Positions 1 through 5,845 of a stretch of 5,845 bases of DNA are shown one piece after another (the stretch's first letter is position 1; every line of letters starts with the position of its first letter). The translations under genes were made by a program, and so were the position numbers. The stretch comes from an uncultured Selenomonas sp. (lineage in GTDB: Bacteria > Bacillota > Negativicutes > Selenomonadales > Selenomonadaceae), in NCBI GenBank assembly GCA_945494195.1, contig CALYVJ010000133.1, forward strand, positions 1-5,845, in the 5' to 3' direction. Under the pieces are notes generated by a model. It saw only the letters and a list, made by a program, of their open reading frames with translations, was not told where the DNA came from and made no database searches.

Positions 1-23
1 GTAGATGAGTAATGGAGAGAAAT

Positions 24-30
24 AGGGAGG
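24..30 (+). promoter_or_regulatory. Ribosome binding site that sets the start of the first receptor
   Basis: AGGGAGG lies 8 bases upstream of the ATG at 39, a near-perfect Shine-Dalgarno match at good spacing. An in-frame ATG at 12 would add nine residues, but it has only a weak upstream GATGAG and would place this strong site inside the coding region. The ATG at 39 is therefore preferred, and it also puts a standard short basic n-region at the front of the signal peptide. Confidence 0.85.
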
Positions 31-38
31 AAACTATT

Positions 39-1916
39 ATGGCAACAAAAAAATTGCAGGAATCCATCGCATTGACTTTGACGCTGAGCACGTTATGTTT
101 CGGTACCGCTTTAGCGGCCGAGCAGGATAAATACACGGAAGATTTGGGCGAGGTCGTAGTTACAGCCGAGCGGATTCCGGCTGCGGCCAAGAATGTTCCG
201 GCCGATGTAACCGTTATAACGGCGGAGGATATCAAGGACAACCATTATCGCTCGACTGCCGAAGCGCTGAGCCATATCAATGGAGTCGTTATGACAAATG
301 GCGGTAATGGCTATGATGAAACCATTCGCATTCAGGGCGAGGAGCGCGTGGTAATTCTCGTGGATGGTGAGCGCCTAAATGACGATCAGGGCTCCATGAG
401 CCGGGCCACTGCAACCCTTTCCCGTGTTCCGCAGATTGATAATGTGGAACGCATTGAAATCGTAAAGGGCGGCAGTTCGGCCCTTTATGGCAGCGATGCT
501 ATCGGCGGTGTGGTAAATATCATCACCAAGACGCCGACGAAAAATAAAACAACTCTCGATATGAACACGGGTTCTTGGCATACCCATAACTATGTCTTGT
601 CCAATGAAGGCCGTGAGGGGAAAACCAGCTGGCAGTTGGTAGGCGGTCTTAACAAGCGCAGTTATTTCTCGTACAAGGGAACGGATGGGGATAGTCACCG
701 TATGCCAAGCAGTGATTATAGCAACAACAACTTGTCCTTGAAGGTAAAACAGGAATTGACGCCGGCTCAGTCCTTGACGCTGCGCTTCAATCATCAGTTG
801 ATTAACGGAAATCAGTATTATTATCAAGTTCCTACTGGTTTTGTGGCATCGGGCAAGCAGCAGAATAATTTCAACGATGGTTCGCTTACCTGGAAGTTCA
901 AGGAAGATACGAAGCTGCCAGGATTCCTGCGCTATTTTGACCACAATAAATCGGCTGATTTTAGTGGCAAATTCAGCACGCGCTTGCAGGGGATCGATTA
1001 CCAGAATGGTTGGAAACTCGATGCGAATAATAAGCTGGTGGCTGGGCTTGAGTACCATCACAGCAATTCCAGCAATAAGCAAAGTGGCTATGAAGATAAA
1101 AAAATCATCAACAAAGCCGCTTATGTTCAGGACACGATGCGCTTGAATCCCAAATGGTTCTTTGTGCCAGGGGTTCGGGTAGATAATCATACGAGTTTCG
1201 GTACGCATTGGACGCCAAAAGCAGGTCTTACTTATCGGGCGGATAAGGCAACGAAATTGTTTGCCTCCTGGGGACGTGTTTATAAGGCACCAACGGCTGA
1301 TGATATGTTTTATATTGTCGATTACGGTGCTTGGGGATCCTATAAGGGGAATCCAAACCTCAAGGCGGAAACCGGCCACACGGAGAGTTTGGGAATCACT
1401 CATGACTTTGATGCAAAGTCAACGGTATCGGCCAGCTATTTCCACAGCGTCTTAAACGATGCGATTGCTTGGTATTCCCCGGACTATACGAATTATACGG
1501 TGACGAATATCGACCATGAAAAACGCCAGGGAATTGAGCTGTCGTGGAAACAGCAGCTGACGTCGGCTTGGAGCTATGACATCGGTTATACGTATACCGA
1601 TACGAATACGTCGGCAAAAGATGGCTATTTGCGTCATAACAGCATGCCAAACGCTTACCGTCTCGGCCTTCACTATCAGCAGGGGGCTTGGAAGGCAAAT
1701 CTCATGAGCCGCGTGGGAACGGGTCTTGATAAGGCAAGTTACGGAAATCGCCACTTTGCCGTATGGGATTTCAATACGAGCTATGAGGCCAGCAAGCAGT
1801 TGACGGTTTATTTGAAAGCGTTGAATTTCACCAATCAGGCATATTCGGTTTACAGCAGTTACCGCTATCCGGCCGCAGGTCGCTTCTTCCAGCTGGGCAT
1901 GACCTATCAGTTCTAA
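39..1916 (+). CDS. TonB-dependent outer-membrane receptor (siderophore, heme or cobalamin type)
   Basis: This 625-residue protein is a gated outer-membrane barrel that takes up a scarce ligand using energy from TonB. A signal peptide (KK at 4-5, hydrophobic core about 10-25) probably ends at TALA|AEQ after residue 26. A TonB box follows at about 35-43 (DLGEVVVTA). The plug domain spans about 53-164 and carries the family signatures VVILVDGERL and SALYGSDAIGG and closes with VNIITK. The rest is the beta-barrel, which ends in a typical C-terminal outer-membrane signal with a terminal Phe (MTYQF). Length fits the BtuB/CirA/heme-receptor size class. YKAP (415-418) and NPNL (438-441) resemble the FRAP/NPNL box of heme receptors, but no His lies between them, so heme is not supported. 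The gene stands 11 bases before the ABC ATPase gene, consistent with one uptake operon. Receptor identity is firm; the ligand is unknown. Confidence 0.95.
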   Translation: MATKKLQESIALTLTLSTLCFGTALAAEQDKYTEDLGEVVVTAERIPAAAKNVPADVTVITAEDIKDNHYRSTAEALSHINGVVMTNGGNGYDETIRIQGEERVVILVDGERLNDDQGSMSRATATLSRVPQIDNVERIEIVKGGSSALYGSDAIGGVVNIITKTPTKNKTTLDMNTGSWHTHNYVLSNEGREGKTSWQLVGGLNKRSYFSYKGTDGDSHRMPSSDYSNNNLSLKVKQELTPAQSLTLRFNHQLINGNQYYYQVPTGFVASGKQQNNFNDGSLTWKFKEDTKLPGFLRYFDHNKSADFSGKFSTRLQGIDYQNGWKLDANNKLVAGLEYHHSNSSNKQSGYEDKKIINKAAYVQDTMRLNPKWFFVPGVRVDNHTSFGTHWTPKAGLTYRADKATKLFASWGRVYKAPTADDMFYIVDYGAWGSYKGNPNLKAETGHTESLGITHDFDAKSTVSASYFHSVLNDAIAWYSPDYTNYTVTNIDHEKRQGIELSWKQQLTSAWSYDIGYTYTDTNTSAKDGYLRHNSMPNAYRLGLHYQQGAWKANLMSRVGTGLDKASYGNRHFAVWDFNTSYEASKQLTVYLKALNFTNQAYSVYSSYRYPAAGRFFQLGMTYQF

Positions 1917-1927
1917 GGAAGGGATTT

Positions 1928-2764
1928 ATGGTTTTATCAATCCGCGATTTGTGTGCGGGCTATTCGGGAAAGACGATTTTGCAGAATGTTTCCTTTTCGG
2001 TAGGAAAGGGAGAATTGGTAAGCCTGGTCGGGCCTAATGGGGCCGGCAAGAGCACCTTGCTGAAGACAATCCGCGGCTTGCTGCCAGCACTTCAGGGGAA
2101 GATTTTTTTGCAAGGAACAGATATCACGAAGCTGTCCGAGGGGGAATTTGCGCGGCGGGCCGGTTATTTACAGCAGCAAATGCAAGTGCCCTTTGCGTAT
2201 ACGGTGCGGGAAATCGTCCAGACGGGAAGGTATCCCTATCTTCATTGGTGGCAGCAGTCAGGGAAACAGGATGAGGAAATCATTCGGGCCTCGCTGGCCT
2301 ACACCGGTGCCTTAGAATTCTTGGATCGTCCGGTGCAGGAATTGTCCGGCGGCCAGCAGCAGCGGGTCTTTTTAGCGAAGGTTTTGGCCCAGCAGACTCC
2401 GGTCTTGCTGCTGGACGAACCGGCAACAGGATTGGACCTTATCTATCAGGAGGAGATATTCCGCTTTTGCCGGGAACTTTGTGTTGCAGGCAGGACAATT
2501 GTGATGGTCGTTCATGAGCTGTCCCTGGCAGCCCGGTTCAGTTCCAGATTGTTGCTGCTTTCCCAGGGAACTGTTTTGGCCGATGGGAAGCCGGAGAAGG
2601 TGCTTACCCCAGAGCTTTTGACCAAAGCCTATGGGGCTTCCATTGCGGTGACGGAAAATCCTCTTACCGGGCATATGGATATTTATACAACGGGCAGTGG
2701 GCGCCAGGATGAGCGTCGGGCAAAGCTATTGGCAACCGTGTTAGGCAGGGAGGTGACGGAATGA
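1928..2764 (+). CDS. ABC transporter ATP-binding protein, FecE/FhuC/BtuD type
   Basis: This 278-residue protein is the cytoplasmic ATPase that drives inner-membrane import of a metal complex or cofactor. All nucleotide-binding motifs are present: Walker A GPNGAGKST at 35-43, Q-loop glutamine around 82-83, signature LSGGQQQR at 139-146, Walker B VLLLDEP at 159-165 with catalytic E164, D-loop GLD at 168-170, and switch His196. The C-terminal stretch around 229-252 (LTKAYGASIAV, then NPLTGHMDIY) is typical of the FecE/FhuC/BtuD branch. A polar tail of about 25 residues follows it. The ATG at 1928 is preceded by AGGAAGGG overlapping the receptor stop region. Its stop overlaps the permease start as ATGA, so the two are probably translationally coupled. 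An intact, active ATPase is expected. Substrate cannot be read from this subunit, so fecE, fhuC, btuD or hmuV would each be a guess. Confidence 0.96.
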   Translation: MVLSIRDLCAGYSGKTILQNVSFSVGKGELVSLVGPNGAGKSTLLKTIRGLLPALQGKIFLQGTDITKLSEGEFARRAGYLQQQMQVPFAYTVREIVQTGRYPYLHWWQQSGKQDEEIIRASLAYTGALEFLDRPVQELSGGQQQRVFLAKVLAQQTPVLLLDEPATGLDLIYQEEIFRFCRELCVAGRTIVMVVHELSLAARFSSRLLLLSQGTVLADGKPEKVLTPELLTKAYGASIAVTENPLTGHMDIYTTGSGRQDERRAKLLATVLGREVTE

Positions 2765-3786
2765 GGCGATATGGAATTATCGTGTTAGTCCTAGGAATCT
2801 GCCTTCTGGTGGTGGGCGTTCTTTCTCTTAGCTGGGGCCAGATGAAGATTCCCTTCCTTCATGTGGCGGCAGGACTTGCCCAGGGGATGGAACTTCCAAT
2901 TTTGGCGCAGGTGCCTGTGCCGGCGGATGAGATGGCAGTAATCTGGCATATCCGGTTGCCACGAACTATCGTTGGTCTGCTGGCAGGAGGCGGGCTGGGG
3001 ATTTCCGGTGCCGTGCTTCAGGGGATTTTTGCCAACCAGCTGGCAGACCCTGGTATCATCGGCGTGTCAAGCGGTGCTTCAGTGGGAGTGGTGCTGGTGA
3101 TTGCCACGGGGGCAGCTGGGATTACGATGTTTGCCCTGCCGGTGGGAGCGCTTGTGGGGGCGCTGGCCGCTGTGGGGCTTACGGTGGCGATGGCCTGGCG
3201 CCATGGCAGGATTCCCGTCATGACGCTTTTGCTGTCCGGCGTGGTGGTCGGTATGTTTTTGGCGGCTTTTTCAGCGGCAGTGCTGACAATACTCGATGTG
3301 AACAAGCTGCAGGAATACCTTTTCTGGACCATCGGTGGATTGGATTACCGGCGCTGGGAACATGTGTTGTTGGGGCTGGGGCCGATACTTGGCAGTTCGG
3401 CCGTTATGCTGGTACTATCACGGCAACTTAATGTGCTGGTGTTGGGAGACAATGAAGCCAAAGCCGTGGGAATGGCGGTGAAACGCTACCGGCTGCTGTT
3501 GCTTGTGCTGGCTTCCATGGCTACGGCGACCAGTGTTTGCATTAGTGGAAATATCGGTTTTGTGGGCTTGGTGGTACCCCATATGATGCGGCTTATTGTT
3601 GGTCCTGATCATCGGCGGCTTTTGCCGGCAAGTCTTTTGGCGGGGGCAGCTTTCCTCGTGCTCTGCGATGCTGTGGGACGTGTCATTTGGTCAGGTTATG
3701 AGGTTCGTGTCGGAATTATGACGGCCTTTATTGGAACCCCGTATTTTTTGTATTTGCTGCGAAAACATCAGCAACGATTAGACTAG
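2761..3786 (+). CDS. FecCD/BtuC-family ABC transporter permease
   Basis: This 341-residue, strongly hydrophobic protein forms the inner-membrane channel, acting as a dimer with the preceding ATPase. Family landmarks are RLPR at 65-68, SGAVLQGIFANQLADPG at 82-98 followed by GVSSGAS, and GNIGFVGLVVPHMMRL at 263-278 with DHRRLLPAS just after; the last region includes the cytoplasmic coupling segment that contacts the ATPase. The C-terminus EVRVGIMTAFIGTPYFLYLL is also standard. Length is normal for the family, whose members cross the membrane about ten times. The GNIGFVGLVVPH and DHRRLLPAS segments resemble both heme (HmuU-like) and cobalamin (BtuC) permeases as well as siderophore permeases, so substrate stays open. 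The ATG at 2761 overlaps the ATPase stop by four bases. Importers of this class normally receive substrate from a periplasmic binding protein, and none is encoded in the window. Confidence 0.95.
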   Translation: MRRYGIIVLVLGICLLVVGVLSLSWGQMKIPFLHVAAGLAQGMELPILAQVPVPADEMAVIWHIRLPRTIVGLLAGGGLGISGAVLQGIFANQLADPGIIGVSSGASVGVVLVIATGAAGITMFALPVGALVGALAAVGLTVAMAWRHGRIPVMTLLLSGVVVGMFLAAFSAAVLTILDVNKLQEYLFWTIGGLDYRRWEHVLLGLGPILGSSAVMLVLSRQLNVLVLGDNEAKAVGMAVKRYRLLLLVLASMATATSVCISGNIGFVGLVVPHMMRLIVGPDHRRLLPASLLAGAAFLVLCDAVGRVIWSGYEVRVGIMTAFIGTPYFLYLLRKHQQRLD

Positions 3787-3795
3787 GAGGAGTTT

Positions 3796-4458
3796 ATGGA
3801 AAGTATTATGGCGGGTGTGGCGCTCTTTCAAAAAGGCGGCTTCATTATGTATGTGCTGCTTCTTTGCTCGCTTTTTGTGGTGGCTTTTGGCCTCGAACGC
3901 TGGCAGTATTTTTGCCGGGAGGATTCGGGAAGGAAGTTTGCCAGTCAGTTTATGTCTTTGGCTGCCAGGGCAGATTACGCCGAGGCCATGACGTTAGCTG
4001 CCAGCCATTATGGCGCATTAAGCCGGCTGCTCCACGAAGCGGCCGCCCGTTATGCCGATGGGCATGAGGATGTTGCCGCCTATCTGGAAATTCAGTCCGG
4101 GACTGCCTTGGCAAGGTTTCGCCAACGCCTCTATTATTTGAGTGTGGTGGTTACGATGGCACCACTTTTGGGATTGCTGGGAACCATCAGCGGCATGATT
4201 TCGGCCTTTAGCGTGTTCAATGGAGATTCGTCTCAAGCTGCCGCAATTACAGGGGGCGTTGGCGAAGCGTTGATTGCAACGGCCTTTGGTCTTTGTGTGG
4301 CGATTCTCGCCCTTATGATTCATGCTTATTTTTCCCAGCGCCTGGAAAATATCGTAACGGACATGGAGTCCTGCTTCTCACTCATGGAGACAAATCCTTC
4401 GGCATTTGCCGCCAAAGTACGCAAGGAAGAGGAAGGTGCTCAGCATGCGCTTGCGTGA
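3796..4458 (+). CDS. exbB: ExbB, MotA/TolQ/ExbB-family proton-channel subunit
   Basis: This 220-residue inner-membrane protein forms the pentameric part of the ExbB-ExbD motor that uses the proton gradient to energise TonB. The first membrane segment is about 14-34. A cytoplasmic region follows to about 112, and the second and third segments lie at about 113-138 and 153-178. The conserved core is visible: PLLGLLGTISGM at 123-134 and GGVGEALIATAFGL at 153-166. E157 matches the functionally important E176 of E. coli ExbB, and T130 and T162 match its T148 and T181. TolQ and MotA relatives are similar, but ExbD and TonB directly downstream settle the role. AGGAGG at 3785-3790 overlaps the permease stop and sits 5 bases before the ATG. 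The 3' end overlaps exbD by 14 bases, suggesting coupled synthesis. Confidence 0.95.
   Translation: MESIMAGVALFQKGGFIMYVLLLCSLFVVAFGLERWQYFCREDSGRKFASQFMSLAARADYAEAMTLAASHYGALSRLLHEAAARYADGHEDVAAYLEIQSGTALARFRQRLYYLSVVVTMAPLLGLLGTISGMISAFSVFNGDSSQAAAITGGVGEALIATAFGLCVAILALMIHAYFSQRLENIVTDMESCFSLMETNPSAFAAKVRKEEEGAQHALA
4428..4436 (+). promoter_or_regulatory. Ribosome binding site inside exbB that sets the exbD start
   Basis: AGAGGAAGG lies 8 bases before the ATG at 4445, within the last codons of exbB. An in-frame ATG at 4406 would add 13 residues, including a basic KYARKRK stretch, but no comparable site is seen before it. The start at 4445 gives an N-terminal length typical of ExbD ahead of its membrane segment. 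Confidence 0.75.
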
Positions 4459-4852
4459 ACGTCATCAGATCAAGCAGCCTTCTCTTATCATCATTCCGAT
4501 GATTGATATCATGTTTTTCCTGCTGGTGTTTTTCATGATGAGCACCCTGTATATGGTCAATATGAAAACCGTGGATGTGGATATGCCAGCGGCACAGCAT
4601 GCGGAAACAAAACTTCATGTGACTTATGTGGTGACGGTCCGTAAGGATGGTTCCCTTTGGCTCGAAGACAAGCCCATCGGTGAAGCGGAGTTGTTGACGA
4701 AGGCACAGCAGTCCTATCAGCGGGATCCGCAGTTTGCCGTGGTGGTTCGGGCGGATCAAGGGCTCGATTACGGAATGGTGATTGGCCTGTTGGACGAGTT
4801 CAAGGCGCTGGGGATTACGCATATCGGACTGGCTGCTGATGGGGGAAAGTGA
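4445..4852 (+). CDS. exbD: ExbD, biopolymer transport protein (TolR/ExbD family)
   Basis: This 135-residue protein is the partner of ExbB in the TonB motor. A short cytoplasmic tail precedes one membrane segment at about 14-36 containing IIPMIDIMFFLLVFFMMST. Its D21 corresponds to the essential proton-carrying D25 of E. coli ExbD. A periplasmic domain follows (about 40-135), with VTVRKDGSLWLEDKPIG and AVVVRADQGLDYGMVIGLLDEFKALGI, both typical of the family. Length is slightly under the E. coli protein (141 residues) and is normal. The gene begins 14 bases inside exbB and ends one base before the tonB start, so stoichiometry may be maintained by translational coupling. TolR is the alternative name, but the tonB neighbour and absence of other tol-pal genes favour ExbD. 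Confidence 0.94.
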   Translation: MRLRERHQIKQPSLIIIPMIDIMFFLLVFFMMSTLYMVNMKTVDVDMPAAQHAETKLHVTYVVTVRKDGSLWLEDKPIGEAELLTKAQQSYQRDPQFAVVVRADQGLDYGMVIGLLDEFKALGITHIGLAADGGK

Positions 4853-4853
4853 T

Positions 4854-5612
4854 ATGCGTGAGGAGGAACAGAAAGCAAAACTGCGGGCCTGGGGAATTTC
4901 TATCCTGCTCCACCTAGTCCTTTTCTTGCTGGTGGCGGCAACGGGGTCCTTTTTACTGGTAAGACCGGCCGATAAATCAGTGCCGGAAAATACCCTTTGG
5001 CTTGACGCGTCAGCTGGCGATGCAGGAAGTGGTGGGGGCGGGCAGACTCCTGCCGCTTCCGCCCCGGCGGCAATGGAAGTTGCCATGCCGCCAGTGGCTA
5101 ATTTGCCGGCGATTACCGAAGAGTACACGCGCCATCCGGAGAAAAAGAAAGATTATCGCAAGCAGCATCAGGTAACGGAAGATGGAACAAAACGCGAGTC
5201 GAAAGAGTCAGGCAGTGCAATGCCGGGAAATTCCGAGTCGGGAGGTTCTGGCAACGGCAATTCATCTGGCAATGGTGCGGGAAATGGCAATGGCCCAGGA
5301 ACTGGTGCTGGTAATGGCGGCGGGGGAACCGGCACTGGGGAAAGCCAAGGGGTACCAGAACCGGCCAAGTGCCTTGCCAAAGCTTCGCCGGTGTATCCTC
5401 CCAGCCTGCGGTCGCAAAACGCCGAAGGCGTGGTGGCCTTGCTTATTTTCGTGCAGGATGGTTCCGTCACCAATGTGGTGGTGACGAGTTCTTCGGGGTA
5501 TGGGGCGATGGACCAGGCAGCGATTGCTGCCGGCTATCGCTGTCAGTTCCGGGGCAGCGGTGTCTATCCAATCCGCTACCGGTTCCAAATGACGGATGGA
5601 GACGATTGGTAA
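4854..5612 (+). CDS. tonB: TonB energy transducer with Gly/Asn-rich periplasmic linker
   Basis: This 252-residue protein spans the periplasm and transfers ExbB-ExbD motion to outer-membrane receptors. A short charged cytoplasmic tail leads into one membrane anchor at about 13-36 that holds the S16-xxx-H20 pattern, at the same positions as the functional Ser and His of E. coli TonB. The linker (about 37-172) has a Gly patch at 55-63, a highly charged stretch at about 89-118 and a Gly/Asn/Ser-rich tract at 125-162, rather than Pro-Glu/Pro-Lys repeats. The TonB C-terminal domain covers about 173-246, with SPVYPPSLR, EGVVALLIFVQDGSV and SSGYGAMDQAAIAAG. Two cysteines, C173 and C230, are both in the periplasmic C-terminal region. 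GGGGGAAAG at 4841-4849 serves as ribosome site. An in-frame ATG at 4839 overlaps exbD and would move Ser/His away from the usual register, so 4854 is preferred. Confidence 0.92.
   Translation: MREEEQKAKLRAWGISILLHLVLFLLVAATGSFLLVRPADKSVPENTLWLDASAGDAGSGGGGQTPAASAPAAMEVAMPPVANLPAITEEYTRHPEKKKDYRKQHQVTEDGTKRESKESGSAMPGNSESGGSGNGNSSGNGAGNGNGPGTGAGNGGGGTGTGESQGVPEPAKCLAKASPVYPPSLRSQNAEGVVALLIFVQDGSVTNVVVTSSSGYGAMDQAAIAAGYRCQFRGSGVYPIRYRFQMTDGDDW
5226..5339 (+). repeat. Low-complexity coding repeat for the TonB linker
   Basis: This GC-rich tract encodes TonB residues 125-162, of which 19 of 38 are Gly and 7 are Asn, mostly as GN, GA and GT steps. At the DNA level GGCAATGG recurs at 5268-5275 and 5286-5293 with several near copies (GGCAACGG, GGTAATGG). 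It is an imperfect internal repeat within an open reading frame, so its length may vary between strains by slippage in multiples of three. It also creates long spurious frames on both strands. Confidence 0.75.
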
Positions 5613-5676
5613 AGGGAAGTGACCAATTGTCTCTTGAGGATAAATGCTAATGGGAGTGCAAGGTTAGGAGGATTAT
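5613..5676 (+). other. 64-base gap between tonB and the second receptor, with ribosome binding site
   Basis: This is the only gap longer than 11 bases between genes in the window. TAGGAGG at 5665-5671 is a strong ribosome binding site 5 bases before the ATG at 5677. I see no GC-rich stem followed by a T-run and no convincing -35/-10 pair, so read-through from tonB is likely. A seven-codon frame at 5644-5667 (MLMGVQG) is preceded by TGAGGA at 5635-5640, and its TAG stop overlaps the receptor's ribosome site. Whether it is translated is unknown. Confidence 0.6.
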
Positions 5677-5845
5677 ATGAACAAGAAGATGAAGCAGAAG
5701 TTGGTGGCAAGTGTTGCAACTGGATTGACAGCTGCGATGTATTGGTCTGTTCCGGCGGATGTATCTGCTGCGGAGCAAAAGGTGACGGAGGATCTGGGGG
5801 AAGTGGTGGTAACGGCTACCCGTTCTCAGAAAAAAGATGTGGATG
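5677..5845 (+). CDS. Second TonB-dependent receptor, N-terminal fragment cut by window end
   Basis: Only the first 56 codons are visible. Residues 1-32 form a signal peptide: a basic start with lysines at 3, 4, 6 and 8, a modestly hydrophobic core at about 9-27, and a likely cleavage at VSA|AEQ. The mature N-terminus AEQKVTEDLGEVVVTATR contains a clear TonB box (DLGEVVVTA), which identifies the protein as an outer-membrane receptor served by TonB. The plug domain would begin just past the window edge. The mature start closely matches that of the first receptor (AEQDKYTEDLGEVVVTAER), which suggests both use the TonB encoded between them. The ATG at 5677 has AGGAGG 5 bases upstream. Ligand, full length and intactness cannot be judged from this fragment. 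Confidence 0.88.
   Translation, partial: MNKKMKQKLVASVATGLTAAMYWSVPADVSAAEQKVTEDLGEVVVTATRSQKKDVD

Noticed and set aside
12..38. Earlier ATG at 12 as the start of the first receptor
   Set aside because: The strong ribosome site at 24-30 lies downstream of it and fits the ATG at 39; the extra residues MERNREETI add nothing typical to the signal peptide.
375..1403. Long open frame of 342 codons on the minus strand inside the first receptor gene
   Set aside because: It lies wholly antisense to a clearly recognisable receptor, shows no known motif, and its translation is the kind expected from the reverse of a barrel-coding sequence.
3796..4852. Reading the ExbB-ExbD pair as TolQ-TolR or MotA-MotB
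   Set aside because: The adjoining TonB and receptors, and the short ExbD-size second protein without a peptidoglycan-binding domain, favour ExbB-ExbD.
4382..5128. Minus-strand open frame of 248 codons across exbD and tonB
   Set aside because: It spans the junction of two well-supported genes on the other strand, has no recognisable domain, and its Ala/Pro runs mirror the GC-rich tonB sequence.
5168..5473. Proline-rich minus-strand frame opposite the TonB linker
   Set aside because: The proline runs are simply the complement of the glycine codons of the linker.
5613..5664. Promoter or rho-independent terminator between tonB and the second receptor
   Set aside because: Only a trivial GAC/GTC pairing around 5621-5631 is seen, there is no T-run, and no -35/-10 pair with 16 to 18 base spacing could be found by eye.
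39..5845. CRISPR array, transposon, tRNA/rRNA gene or riboswitch
   Set aside because: No spaced direct repeats, terminal inverted repeats, transposase or RNA-gene signatures were seen; coding density leaves almost no space for them.

Overview
The window is most of one co-directional (+ strand) operon for TonB-dependent nutrient import in a bacterium with an outer membrane. Signal-peptide-bearing TonB-dependent receptors occur together with strong AGGAGG-type ribosome binding sites and very tight gene packing. That combination suggests a diderm Firmicute of the Negativicutes (Selenomonas or a relative). The taxonomic call is an inference of moderate confidence; no rRNA or other marker gene is present.

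Layout: bases 1-38 are a short leader that ends in a strong ribosome binding site. A complete outer-membrane TonB-dependent receptor follows (39-1916), then a FecE/BtuD-type ABC ATPase (1928-2764) and its FecCD/BtuC-type inner-membrane permease (2761-3786). Next comes the energising complex: ExbB (3796-4458), ExbD (4445-4852) and TonB (4854-5612). After a 64-base gap a second TonB-dependent receptor begins (5677) and runs off the right edge. Junctions are +11 bases, a 4-base ATGA overlap, +9 bases, a 14-base overlap, +1 base and +64 bases. I see no promoter or terminator between genes, so one transcript is likely.

How it works together: proton flow through ExbB-ExbD energises TonB, which pulls on the TonB box near the N-terminus of the receptors and opens them to bring a scarce metal complex or cofactor into the periplasm. 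The ABC permease and ATPase then move it into the cytoplasm. The class of transporter fits ferric siderophores, heme or cobalamin, and the sequence does not decide between them. No periplasmic substrate-binding protein is encoded here, although this ABC class normally needs one.

I did not find an undescribed system. The most interesting details are the Gly/Asn-rich linker of TonB in place of the usual proline-rich one, the shared N-terminal tail of the two receptors despite diverged codons, and the missing binding protein.
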